From: Rutidosis leptorrhynchoides
Taxonomy: Eukaryota > Streptophyta > Magnoliopsida > Asterales > Asteraceae
Length of the DNA stretch: 64,000 bases
Assembly (NCBI RefSeq): GCF_046630445.1
Contig: NC_092340.1
Span: 22,208,001 to 22,272,000 of the forward strand
Direction of reading: 5' to 3'
In this document: piece by piece, positions 35,801 through 45,835 of the stretch
How the letters are laid out: each line of letters starts with the position of its first letter
Position numbering within the stretch: position 1 is the first letter of the stretch
Made by a program: the position numbers and the translations under genes
Notes under the pieces: model-generated
What the model saw: the letters and a program-made list of their open reading frames with translations, nothing else
Database searches by the model: none
Told to the model about the DNA's origin: nothing

Positions 35801-36739
35801 TTAAGTGATGTATAGAAAGTGTTCGATGAAATATTTGTTTATGTGGCATTGTTGAATAAGTTATTCAGATTAAGCAACATTTTTTTAATCATAAATATAC
35901 TTATTTTTAGGTAGTTAGAGTTTTGAAATTAATGTTAGTTCAATATTAGCAAACTTGAATTTATATATGTTTTTGTATGTTATTTGCTGTTTTGAAGTTT
36001 TAAATTATGGCCAACGTTGCCACTGATGGTTGCAGGTGACAATGGTTATCATTTGTGTTGCATAGTCACAAATATTCAGCGGATAATTGTTGTTCCTATT
36101 ACTTAGGTTGTTGAGTTATAAGGGGTTTGGTTCGCGTGTTAGGGCATGGTAGCTCATCCAAGAGAAAACATGTTTGTATGGTGGCATTGGTTATCATTGC
36201 TTACTTCAGATTTTGCATTTACTTGGCTCTTTTAGGTACCGGTCTCCTATTTATTTTTTTCGTGCATTTTTCATCGTTGTTTAGTTATGTAAGTATTTTT
36301 GTTCTATGTTTTCATTACTTTATTTTGGTAAAAATTCGAAATACGTCTCGTTATTTTAGTAGACCTTATTTGTTGTGCCATTAAGAATGTGAAATTTAGT
36401 CTAATATCTTTGACAACATACACAAATGGCCGAGATTGTTGAGATGATACATCAAGTTGCGTTTGTTAATTTGTTTTATTTGGTTCACTAATTTCAGGCA
36501 AATGATGTGTAACTTAGTACCATGGTTTCTAAATAGGTGAATTAGTTGTCTTTTGTCATTTCTGACTATAAGCCATCTTCGTGAGAACTTTTTGTTCCAT
36601 TTTTTACCTCTTTATTCGTAACATAAATTAATTACCATCCAAAGTTTTGAATTTGTTTTTAAATCCTATATTTTTGGTTTATATTGTTACTTTGCTTATT
36701 ATTGCATACATTAATTTGATGCCCAAATCAGTTGTTAGT
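35801..36739. other. Intergenic, nothing recognised
   Basis: Frames such as 36127-36384 are hydrophobic AT-rich translations without domain signals. Confidence 0.4.
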
Positions 36740-38101
36740 AACTAACAACTAAACTTTGCAATAAACAAACTAAAACTTAACTAGCAACAAGTATCAAGTA
36801 ATTAAGAAATGAGAATAAAGCAATATGATATAGAGTGTTCACTTATCTAATCCTTGAGTAATTAGATGGCCCTTGTTTTACCCAATTTGTTATTACTTAA
36901 GTTGTTTGAACTAAAATGTTCTTAATCCAATTTTACCTTGCAAATTCACATAAGCTTAATGTCATAAGATCAAGCAATGTATGAGTTGATTATTGAGATT
37001 ATGCCCGGGTTAAAATCACTTAAAACCCTTTAACCATCAAAGTCACCTAAGATAGTCAAATACCACTATGATGAACAAAGGTTAATTGAAAATCAACTTA
37101 GCTAGAAACACAATCACTTGAAATTCCTATTCTAATTGTCTAAATCACCAAAGGTGTTGAAGCACAAATTGATTCACTTCTCAAATCACTTAGAGAGCTA
37201 CTCAACCTATGTAATCAAAGTAAAACCAATAACAAACATAGCAATGGACCTCATGGCTAACTCAATAACACTAGCTCATGTATGTTCATTCAAAACAATC
37301 TCATTCAATAGATTAAGGGCACATCTTATGCATTAAAGATTCATAGATAAGCAAACACAAGTGATTTAGCCACTCATAGCAAAGATTACACCAGCAATAA
37401 TCATAAAAGCATCAATAAACATCATCTTGAGTGATTACAAGCAAAGATTCAAACTAGATGAAGATAAAGTGAAGATTACAACTAACTGATGCAAAATATG
37501 TAAAAGTAAAGTGAAGATTACAACCCAAAAATGATAACAATAGAAAGATCTTGCAATAATAAAGATGAAACTTGAGCTCTCTTGAAAAATGACCTATCAC
37601 TACTAAATTCGGAGTAAAAACTGCAGCTCTCTTACAAAATGACCTATCACTTCCTTTTTATAGTGGTGAGAAATTAGGCTGAAAAAGCGTCAGGAGCGCC
37701 GCTTCTCCTTCAGGAGCGGCGCTTTTGGCTTCAATCTGGAACGGCGCTTTAACTGCAAGGTGCGTCGCTTTTGCCCTGATAGGAGCGGCGCTTTTGGTCT
37801 TGAAGAACGGCGCTTCTGCTCACTAAGAAGAAATGGAGACAAAACGTGGGTAATTGAGCCGCTTTTAGCTTAGGTGCGGCGCTGTTGGGCTGTGAGGAGC
37901 GACGCTCCTTTGTCTGAAGCGGCGCTTTTGGAGCTGTTTCCTGCACTTGTCATTTTCTTTGCACTTTTTGAGCATTTCTTGGTCAATTTTACACCAAGTT
38001 AGGCATTTTGCCTTGAGTCGACACTTTGGCGCATGAAAACAACTTTTAAGCCCCAACGATCATCAAAACCGAAATAAACATATCTAAATGGAGCAATATC
38101 A
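36740..38101 (-). repeat. Probable solo LTR with GC-rich upstream repeats (minus orientation)
   Basis: The minus strand starts TGATATTGCTCC at 38101, like the TGATATTCG start of the LTR at 62433. It has about ten GC-rich units, then a TATA-type CTATAAAAAGG (about 37655-37665), then a long AT-rich region. The other end is uncertain. A perfect GTTGTTAGTAACTAACAAC palindrome lies at 36731-36749. No internal domain follows on either side and no target duplication was found. Confidence 0.45.
37690..37935. repeat. Degenerate GGAGCGGCGCTTTTGG repeats
   Basis: About ten units, spaced 15-45 bp, differing by one to four bases. They are GC-rich in an otherwise AT-rich region and lie upstream of a minus-strand TATA box. 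Confidence 0.85.
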
Positions 38102-39239
38102 CCTAGTGAATGATTTTAATTGCTATCTTGCATTGATTTACAAAACCTGAGGTATTATTTCACATTTTTTTTATTGTTACATGTATTACTTAGTAGATGG
38201 TTAATTCTATACTTAATTGCTATCTAGCTCCGATTTTGGTAGTATTACGTATTTTTGCTTGTATGTAGTAGTGACTAGTGAGTATTAGTTAATGATGAAT
38301 GCTTATTTCAACTGTTATGTAGCTTTAATTTCAACGATCAATTATATTCCCCTCTCAACTACCAAGGTACCCCTCGGGGTAGTTTACTTTCGATATTAGA
38401 ATGGGATTTGTAATTATGTATGGTTAAACAATTTATATGGACTCAAAAAGTGTATCTAACATGGTATGACATCTATCACATGTTAGTTTCATTGTGACCT
38501 TATGTTCTGGTTTCTCGTTACCTTGTAACCATTTCTTTCTCCTGGTACTATGAAATTTTCTGCAGATTTAGAGAAATGACACTTTGAAGCTTTATTAAAC
38601 TTGATTTATTTTCTTTACCTTGTAACCATTTTATTCCGCTGGAGGTCAGATTTTCTTTCTCATTTCATTTGAAATGAGCTGTATGTAAATGTAAATTCTG
38701 CTTTAAACTGAAATATGCAATGAATAGATTTACTGATTCCTTTGGTTTTCTTAGAAATGGCAAAAATGGGAGGGTTAACCGAGTTGGGTAATGGGTCAAA
38801 ACCTGATCTAACTTTAGAATGGACATAAATGGTTCAAGGTCAAAACCTGACCTGAATAAGTTTTGTCCAGAATTTTGTTTCTCTGTAAATAGTTGGCTTG
38901 TCAAATTAGAAGTGCTAGTATTCTTTTTTTGGAAGATAAAAGCAGAAGCATTAGATAATTTGATACTCTCTGCATGTTTTACTTGAAAGAGGCCGTGAAA
39001 TTGTTCTGTCCTTTATACACACTAATGACGATGTTCACACTGGTATTCTAAGGTGTTGCTTGTATTTTAAGATATTTTTGTATAAAGATCTGGGGACCAT
39101 ATATGTAAATATATGTAAAGAAGATGTAATCTAAAGGTATGTCTGAATATTGATTATTGAAGATTTTTTGTTTTTATGTCTGCAAAATAACTTAATCATG
39201 TCTGCAGCACTTAGAAGCACATTTCTATGTAAAAACAAA
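38102..39239. other. Intergenic, nothing recognised
   Basis: A GGGTCAAAACCTGACC-rich stretch (about 38795-38870) resembles decayed transposon sequence. No gene. Confidence 0.35.
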
Positions 39240-39578
39240 CAGGCTGCAGGCGGGCATAGTCCAACGAATACCTCCATGTATTTTGTGTCATAGGATGGGG
39301 AGAGGTCATGAGTTCGATCCTTAGGATGGCATGATTTTCTTTAAACCAATTGAACATCAATAATAGTGGTATATATTGATCTTATATGGAGGTTTTACCG
39401 GATTCGTTCACGGACCTCTACCCGGAACACTGCTTGAATGGATGTGTTCCCGGGTACCGTCGATCGGGTTCGAGTTTCCGCCTGAACGTGTGTGTTACGT
39501 GCAAATGATGAGGGTCGTTGAAATAAATGATTTACTGATGCCAAAAAACTCGTCGTTCAAAAAAAAAAAAAAAAAAAC
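39240..39578 (+). mobile_element. SINE with poly(A) tail
   Basis: A GGCATAGTCCAACG-like box A region is followed by GAGTTCGATCC, a good RNA polymerase III box B (about 39309-39319), then a body ending ...AACTCGTCGTTC and about 19 A. The 3' 60 bp match the truncated copy at 29063. No clear target duplication was seen. Confidence 0.6.
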
Positions 39579-40310
39579 TTCTGCTAGTGCGCATACATAA
39601 GATATGGTCATTGCTTAGTCATCATAATCATATCTGGAAAAACAAAGCTCTAGCAATAATGGTGGTTAAGTTAAATATCGTATCATGTTTTGGTATTTAA
39701 CTTTGCTTTTGAGCAAAAATGGACTTAAATATACTACAGTCTCATGTATTTTTTGGACTTGTCTAATCTTGTTTACCAACCCATTAGTGTGAAGTCATTT
39801 GGGTATTTGGGTGCTTATGTAAATCTTGTACGGAGTACTAATTTGTAATAAGTTATTGATTGTAGGGACACAAATACTGTTTAGGAGGTAAGAAATTGTA
39901 ATTAGAACCTACCTTTTGATTGGTACTAGAATTTGTGGGTTGACGAGGTTGTCGACTAATGGACAATTTGCAAGAAGATGGGTTTAGTATACGAGTGAGA
40001 TGTTTCTAGAGGGACCGGACCTCATTGTGCATAATAAGTTGTAACGTACAAGTTGATAACCTAATAAGAGGTTAAGAAGGTGCCCCAACAGTGGGACATT
40101 GTTTCATTTCGTGTTAGGATTCACAGACTGACTTATTTCTCCATGAGTCTAACCACAAAAGTCCAAGATACCTTTAATAATGATAATGAATTGAATTATG
40201 TATGATGATACTAAAAATAGATGATGTAAAGTAGATACAATTGTCGCGATCTTAAAAAAGTATTTCAGACTAGTATTCATATATACTCTTATCCTTGGCC
40301 ACCACTAAAT
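39579..40310. other. Intergenic, nothing recognised
   Basis: No supported gene or repeat. Confidence 0.4.
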
Positions 40311-40406
40311 AAAATTTTTTTTAGATTGTAAAGAACCCTCCTATGAACGACCATATTGTCTCCCAATAGCAAGTAAAACCTCGGTTAATCAAGCCATAGA
40401 GCGCGA
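40311..40406 (-). mobile_element. SINE, 3' part (split by the gypsy element)
   Basis: On the minus strand this reads GGAGGGTTCTTTACAATC and ends in an A-rich tail. It is the continuation of the SINE whose 5' part is at 53271-53490. The gypsy element with CGCGA duplication lies exactly between them. Confidence 0.65.
40402..40406. repeat. Target-site duplication CGCGA (left)
   Basis: Exact match to 53271-53275. Confidence 0.9.
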
Positions 40407-43400
40407 TGTAGTGACCCGAACTTTTCCATATTTATATATATTAATTGATATTGATATTTACATGACTAAATGTTTCCAACGTGTTAAGCAATCAAACTTG
40501 TTAAGACTTGATTAAATGAAATAAGTTTCATATAGACAATTGATCGCCCAAGTTGACCGGCGATTCACGAACGTTACAAATTTGTAAAAACTACATGTTG
40601 TGGTATATATAGACATATATATATGGTTGACATGAGATTATGATGAGTAAGTATCTCACTAAGTATATTAACAATGTGTGATATACATAAGAAATGAAAT
40701 TACTAAGTTAAGAAACTCGAAATGATATATATAACGATTATCGTTATGATAACGTCTACTAAATACATATGTATCATATTAAGATATTGATACATTATAT
40801 TTAACATGATAAAATGATATTTAAATATATCATTAAGTGTGTTAATAATGAACTACATATGTAAAAATAAGACTACTAACTTAATGATTTCGAAACGAGA
40901 CATATATGTAACGATTATCGTTGTAACGACATTTAAATGTATATATTTCATATTAAGATATATTAATATATCATAATATCATGATAATATAATAATTTAA
41001 CATCTCATTAGATATAATAAACATTGGGTTAACAAGATTGTTAACTTAAAGGTTTCAAATCAACATTTACATGTAACGACTAACGATGATTTAACGACTC
41101 AGTTAAAATGTATATACATGTGTTTTAATATGTATTCATACACTTTTGAAAGACTTCAAGACACTTATCAAAATACTTCTACTTAACAAAAATGCTTACA
41201 ATTACATCCTCGTTCAGTTTCATCAACAATTCTACTCGTATGCACCCGTATTCGTACTCGTACAATACAAAGTTTTTATATGTATGTACTATTGGTATAT
41301 ACACTCCAATGATTAGCTCTTAGCAGTCCATGTGAGTCACCTAACACATGTGGAAACCATCATTTGGCAACTAGCATGAAATATCTCATAAAATTACAAA
41401 AATATTAGTAATCATTCATGACTTATTTACATGTAAACAAAATTACACATCATTTATATCTAATCCATATACCAACGACCAAAAACACCTACAAACACTT
41501 TCATTCTTCAATTTTCTTCATCTAATTGATCTCTCTCAAGTTCCATCTTCAAGTTCTAAGTGTTCTTCATAAATTCCATAAGTATAGTTTCATAAAAATC
41601 AAGAATACTTCCAAGTTTGCAAGTCTACTTCCAAGCTTTCTAATCCATTCTAAGTAATCATCTAAGATCAAGGAATCTTTGTTATTTACAGTAGTTTATC
41701 TTTCTAATACAAGGTAATAATCATATTCAAACTTTAATTCAATTTCTATAACTATAACAATCTTATTTCGAGTGGAAATCTTACTTGAAATTGTTTTCGT
41801 GTCATGATTCTGCTTCAAAAACTTTCAAGCCATCCAAGGATCCTTTGAAGTTAGATCTATTTTTCTCATTTCCAGTAGGTTTATCCAAGGAACTTGAGGT
41901 AGTAATGATGTTCATAACATCATTCGATTCATACATATAAAGCTATCTTATTCGAAGGTTTAAACTTGTAATCACTAGAACATAGTTTAGTTAATTCTAA
42001 ACTTGTTCGCAAACAAAAGTTAATCCTTCTAACTTGACTTTTAAAATCAACTAAACACATGTTCTATATCTATATGATATGCTAACTTAATGATTTAAAA
42101 CCTGAAAATACGATGAACACCATAAAATCGGATATACGCCGTCGTAGTGAAACCGGGGGCTGTTTTGGTTTGGATAATTAAAAACTATGATAAACTTTGA
42201 TTTAAAAGTTATTTTTCTAGGAAAATGATTTTTCATATGAACATGAAACTATATCCAAAAATCTTGGTTAAACTCAAAGTGAAAGTATGTTTTTTCAAAA
42301 TGGTCATCAAGATGTCGTTCTTTCGAAGGAAATGACTACCTCTTTAGTAATTGACATGTAACTTAAATTTCCGACTATAAACCTATACTTTTTCTATTTG
42401 GATTCTTAAATTAGAGTTCAATATGAAACCATAACAATTTGATTCACTCAAAACGGATTTAAAATGAAGAAGTTGTGGGTAAAACAAGATTGAATATTTT
42501 TGATCTTTTTAGCTACGTGAAATGTTTAACAAATATATACAGATCATATCCTAGCTAACTTATATTTTATTATACATGTATTCTAATATATTATGTAATC
42601 TTGGGATACCATAGACACATATGCAAATGTTTTGACATATCATATCGACCCATGTATATATATTATTTGGAACAACCATAGACACTCTATATGCAGTAAT
42701 GTTGGAGTTAGCTATACAGGGTTGAGGTTGATTCCAAAAATATATATACTTTGAGTTGTGATCTAGCCTGAGACGTGTATACACTGGGTCGTGGATTGAT
42801 TCAAGATAATATATATCGATTTATTTCTGTACATCTAACTGTGGACAACTAGTTGTAGATTATTAACGAGGACAGCTGACTTAATACACTCAAATCTTTA
42901 AAACATAATAAAAATGGTTGTAATTATATTTTGATCATACTTTGATATATATGTACATATTTGTATAGGTTCGTGAATCGATCCGTGGCCAAGTCTTATT
43001 TTCGAGGAAGGAAATATCTGTGAAAGTGAGTTATTGTCCCACTTTTAAAATCTAATATTTTTGGGATGAGAATACATGTAGGTTTTATAAATGATTTACA
43101 AAATAGACACAAGTACGTGAAACTACATTTTATGGTTGAATTATCGAAATCAAATATGCCCCTTTTTATTAAGTCTGGTAATCTAAGTATTAGGGAACAG
43201 ACACCCTAATTGACGCGAATCCTAAAGATAGATATATTGGGCCTAACAAACTCCATCCAAAGTACCGGATGCTTTAGTACTTCGAAATTTATATCATATC
43301 CGAAGGGTGTCCCGAAATGATGGGGATATTCTTATATATGCATCTTGTTAATATCGGTTACCAGGTGTTCACCATATGAATGATTTTTATCTCTATGTAT

Positions 43401-43858
43401 GGGATGTGTATTGAAATATGAAATCTTGTGGTCTATTGTTACGATTTGATATATATAGGTTAAACCTATAATTCACCAACATTTTTGTTGACGTTTAAAG
43501 CATGTTTATTCTCAGGTGAATACTAAGAGCTTCCACTGTTGCATACTAAAATAAGGACAAGATTTGGAATCCATGTTTGTATGATATTGTGTAAAAACTG
43601 CATTCAAGAAACATATGTCGATGTAATATATTTCTATTGTAAATCATTATGTAATGGTCGTGTGTAAACAGTATATTTTAGATTATCATTATTTGATAAT
43701 CTACGTAATGCTTTTAAAGCCTTTATTGATAAAATAAAGGTTATGGTTGTTTTAAAAATGAATGCAGTCTTTGAAAAACGTCTCATATAGAGGTCAAAAC
43801 CTCGCGACGAAATCAATTAATATGGAACGTTTATAATCAATATGAACGGGACATTTCA
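40407..43858 (+). repeat. Gypsy 5' LTR
   Basis: The upstream half carries repeated TAACGATTATCGTT palindromes (about 40733 and 40911). A TATA-like TTTATATCTAATCC near 41452 is followed by a CT-rich leader-like stretch (41490-41720). Splice-like sites follow: donor CAAG|GTAATA near 41714, acceptor TGTATAG|G at about 42968, donor AAA|GTGAGT at 43026 and acceptor TTATTCTCAG at 43515. Near the end is GAGGTCAAAACCTC (43789-43802). Confidence 0.9.
43026..43515 (+). promoter_or_regulatory. Candidate intron inside the 5' LTR
   Basis: 490 bp from GTGAGT to TTATTCTCAG. The equivalents are 2959-3466, 8313-8792, 52438-52927 and 61089-61596. Both splice-site motifs are kept in all five LTRs although they belong to different families. 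That it is spliced is inference. Confidence 0.45.
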
Positions 43859-43860
43859 GT

Positions 43861-43877
43861 TGGTATCCGAGCGTTGG
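43861..43877 (+). promoter_or_regulatory. Primer-binding site (tRNA-Met type)
   Basis: TGGTATCCGAGCGTTGG, two bases after the LTR end. It matches the TGGTATCAGAGC initiator tRNA-Met complement except at one base. Confidence 0.85.
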
Positions 43878-44067
43878 TCTTAGAGAACCAGAAAATTTGC
43901 ATTAGTGTGTCTTATCGAGTTTGTTAGGATGCATTAGTGAGTCTGGACTTCGACCGTGTTTTCTTTAAAAATGATTGCTTAACATTTTTGTTGGAAACTA
44001 TATATGATTAACATGTAAATATTATGTGATATATTAATCTTTTAACATGTTTGATATTGTGTGATAG

Positions 44068-44690
44068 ATGTCTACCTCTAGCATAAATCTCATTGACTCA
44101 CCTAATAATAACGAAGAGTCGAATATATATTGGCAAGATTCACAAGTTCCCGAAGAACCGGGAGAAGAGGAAACGGAACCGGAACAAGAGGAACCGGAAG
44201 AAGAGGAATCAGAAGAAGAGGAACCGGAAGAAGAAGAGGTTCCGAAGGTGGAATAGTAGGAACCACAGAAAACCGGTCAAATAAAAGAAAATCCTCAACC
44301 AATGGACCAAAGTTAATAATGGTCAATGGTGTTTCCGCTAAGGAAGCAAAATATTGGGAAAATTACCAATTTTCCGATGAATCGGATCCTGATGAGGATT
44401 CCGATGATGTTATAGAAATTACCCCGACCCAATTTAATGAGGCAAAAGAAAATAATAAGGGAAAAGGCATCAAAATAGAGAAATCTGATTTCGACCCCGA
44501 TGAACTTTATATGTACCGTCAACACCCGTATTTTCAATATCGTGACAATAACCCGGGAACCTCTAAACCACCAGGTTTTTCTAAACCAATGTGGAAAACG
44601 ATGGCTCGTATTAGAGGAACATCATATATCCCTAGAAAATTAGAAAAAAGAACCAATTCCGAAGAAGAAGAAACAAGTGATTCAGATTAG
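44068..44690 (+). pseudogene. Acidic leader ORF upstream of the F-box gene, frameshifted
   Basis: The first frame starts MSTSSINLIDSPNNNEESNI, runs into a Glu-rich repeat (GAAGAGGAACCGGAA units, about 44155-44240) and stops at 44256. The second half is open in another frame to 44690 and reads as one protein: KYWENYQFSDESDPDEDSDD, ITPTQFNEAKEN, DPDELYMYRQHPYFQYRDN, then an acidic end. A small indel in the Glu repeat explains the break. The basic, Arg/Gly-rich translation of the repeat in the second frame is an artefact. The family is not recognised. A related short start (MNSASSSNSDNAKNEH) follows the primer-binding site of the next element at 62322, so this leader gene belongs to the retroelement group. 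Confidence 0.65.
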
Positions 44691-44819
44691 AGGGGTGTGA
44701 GCATGTTGTGTAATAAATGTATTGTAGTGTGCTTGTACTTTTATGTTCTATGTAAAAATTGCTTGTATTGTTTGTTATTACGAATCTAATCCTTGTCTAT
44801 TTTACAGTATAAAAACAAA

Positions 44820-45512
44820 ATGGACGTTAAGGGTAGACAACCGAATATTTTAGAAGACCTACCAGAGGATATGATTGAGGAAATCTTGTCTAGAGTCGGT
44901 CAGAATTCATCAGCACATTTAGTTATGGCGAAATTAACTTGTCAAACATTTGAAAGACTTTCCAGAAATGCCTTAGTTTATAAAAGGCTTTCCTTTGATA
45001 GGTGGGGTATATCACATTGGGGAGACTTTAAGTTACGCCGTGTTTTCTTTAAAGCGTTAAATGCGGGGAATCCAAATGCAATTTTACGCTACGGGTTAAG
45101 AACCTATTTTGACTCGACATATCCCAACATAGGATTTCGTGAATTAGAAAGAGCTTCTAACATGCAACATAAAGAAGCATGTTATGCTTACGGGTTAGTG
45201 ATGTTCGCTTCTTACCAAAGTGAGAAAAAGAACATCGGATTGCAGCTTTTAAATAAAACTTTCCCACAAGTGACGGATTCAGTAGTTGGGGTGAGAAACA
45301 AGGTTTTTAGATTATTACGGGGCTGTTGGACATTACGAAACCCTCGTCCTTTTGACGACATTACAACATGCTGCCTAGCCAATGGTCATAACGGTTATTT
45401 TTCAGAAGACCAAGGATGGGAAGTCGTCTTAGTAAAACCAGAATGCATGACTTGTTTCTGGACTTATGAATTACGTGTCTTTATTTCCTTTGCTGAACAA
45501 CTTGCGTATTAA
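44820..45512 (+). CDS. F-box protein (At2g35280/At1g67340-like) carried inside the retrotransposon
   Basis: 230 residues from the ATG at 44820. It reads upstream to 44793 without a stop, but that start lacks ATG. The F-box spans about residues 11-55 (LEDLPEDMIEEILSRV, then KLTCQTFERLS). The middle, about 78-150, has the NAGNPNAILRYGLRTYF and ERASNMQHKEACYAYGLVMF pattern of SEL1-like helices. The C-terminal part has paired Cys (TTCC; PECMTCFW). This architecture is that of plant F-box proteins of the At2g35280 type, which should bind SKP1 in SCF ubiquitin ligases. The frame is intact, on the same strand as gag-pol and between leader ORF and gag. A TATTTTACAG acceptor-like site (ends 44807) is just upstream. 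Capture from the host is the likely origin. Confidence 0.85.
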   Translation: MDVKGRQPNILEDLPEDMIEEILSRVGQNSSAHLVMAKLTCQTFERLSRNALVYKRLSFDRWGISHWGDFKLRRVFFKALNAGNPNAILRYGLRTYFDSTYPNIGFRELERASNMQHKEACYAYGLVMFASYQSEKKNIGLQLLNKTFPQVTDSVVGVRNKVFRLLRGCWTLRNPRPFDDITTCCLANGHNGYFSEDQGWEVVLVKPECMTCFWTYELRVFISFAEQLAY

Positions 45513-45799
45513 CTAGATTTATCTTCAAAACTGTCCTGTATCATAGTGTACTATATTTCATGTTATATGTAATATAGCGAAGTTGTAAGTTTGAAGAATA
45601 TTTGTATGTGATATATTATTATAATCAGTTTTTCATATGGAATTGTAGTAGTTGAATTGTATATTAGCTACTAAGTATGAACTTAACGGGTAGGTAGTAC
45701 CCGAATTTAAACTTATAAAACGCTAATATGAAGAAAAAGCTTTTATAAATGAGTTCATATTATGCTACGAGATACTATTGACTACTCTTAATATTCTGT
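45513..45799. other. Spacer between the F-box ORF and gag
   Basis: AT-rich, with the tRNA-free string AACGGGTAGGTAGTACCCG (a short hairpin) near 45688. It resembles the polypurine sequence AACGGGTAGGTAC before the 3' LTR. Confidence 0.5.
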
Positions 45800-45835
45800 A
45801 TGATTAATTTGTTTCATTTGACTATTTTGAAGGAA

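Noticed and set aside
36127-36384. Membrane protein of 85 residues
   Set aside because: A hydrophobic AT-rich frame without conserved motif; chance frames of this kind are common in this window.
44093-44326. Basic Arg/Gly- or Lys-rich and Pro/Leu-rich frames over the Glu repeat
   Set aside because: They are other-frame translations of the GAAGAGGAACCGGAA repeat; only the acidic frame continues the leader protein.
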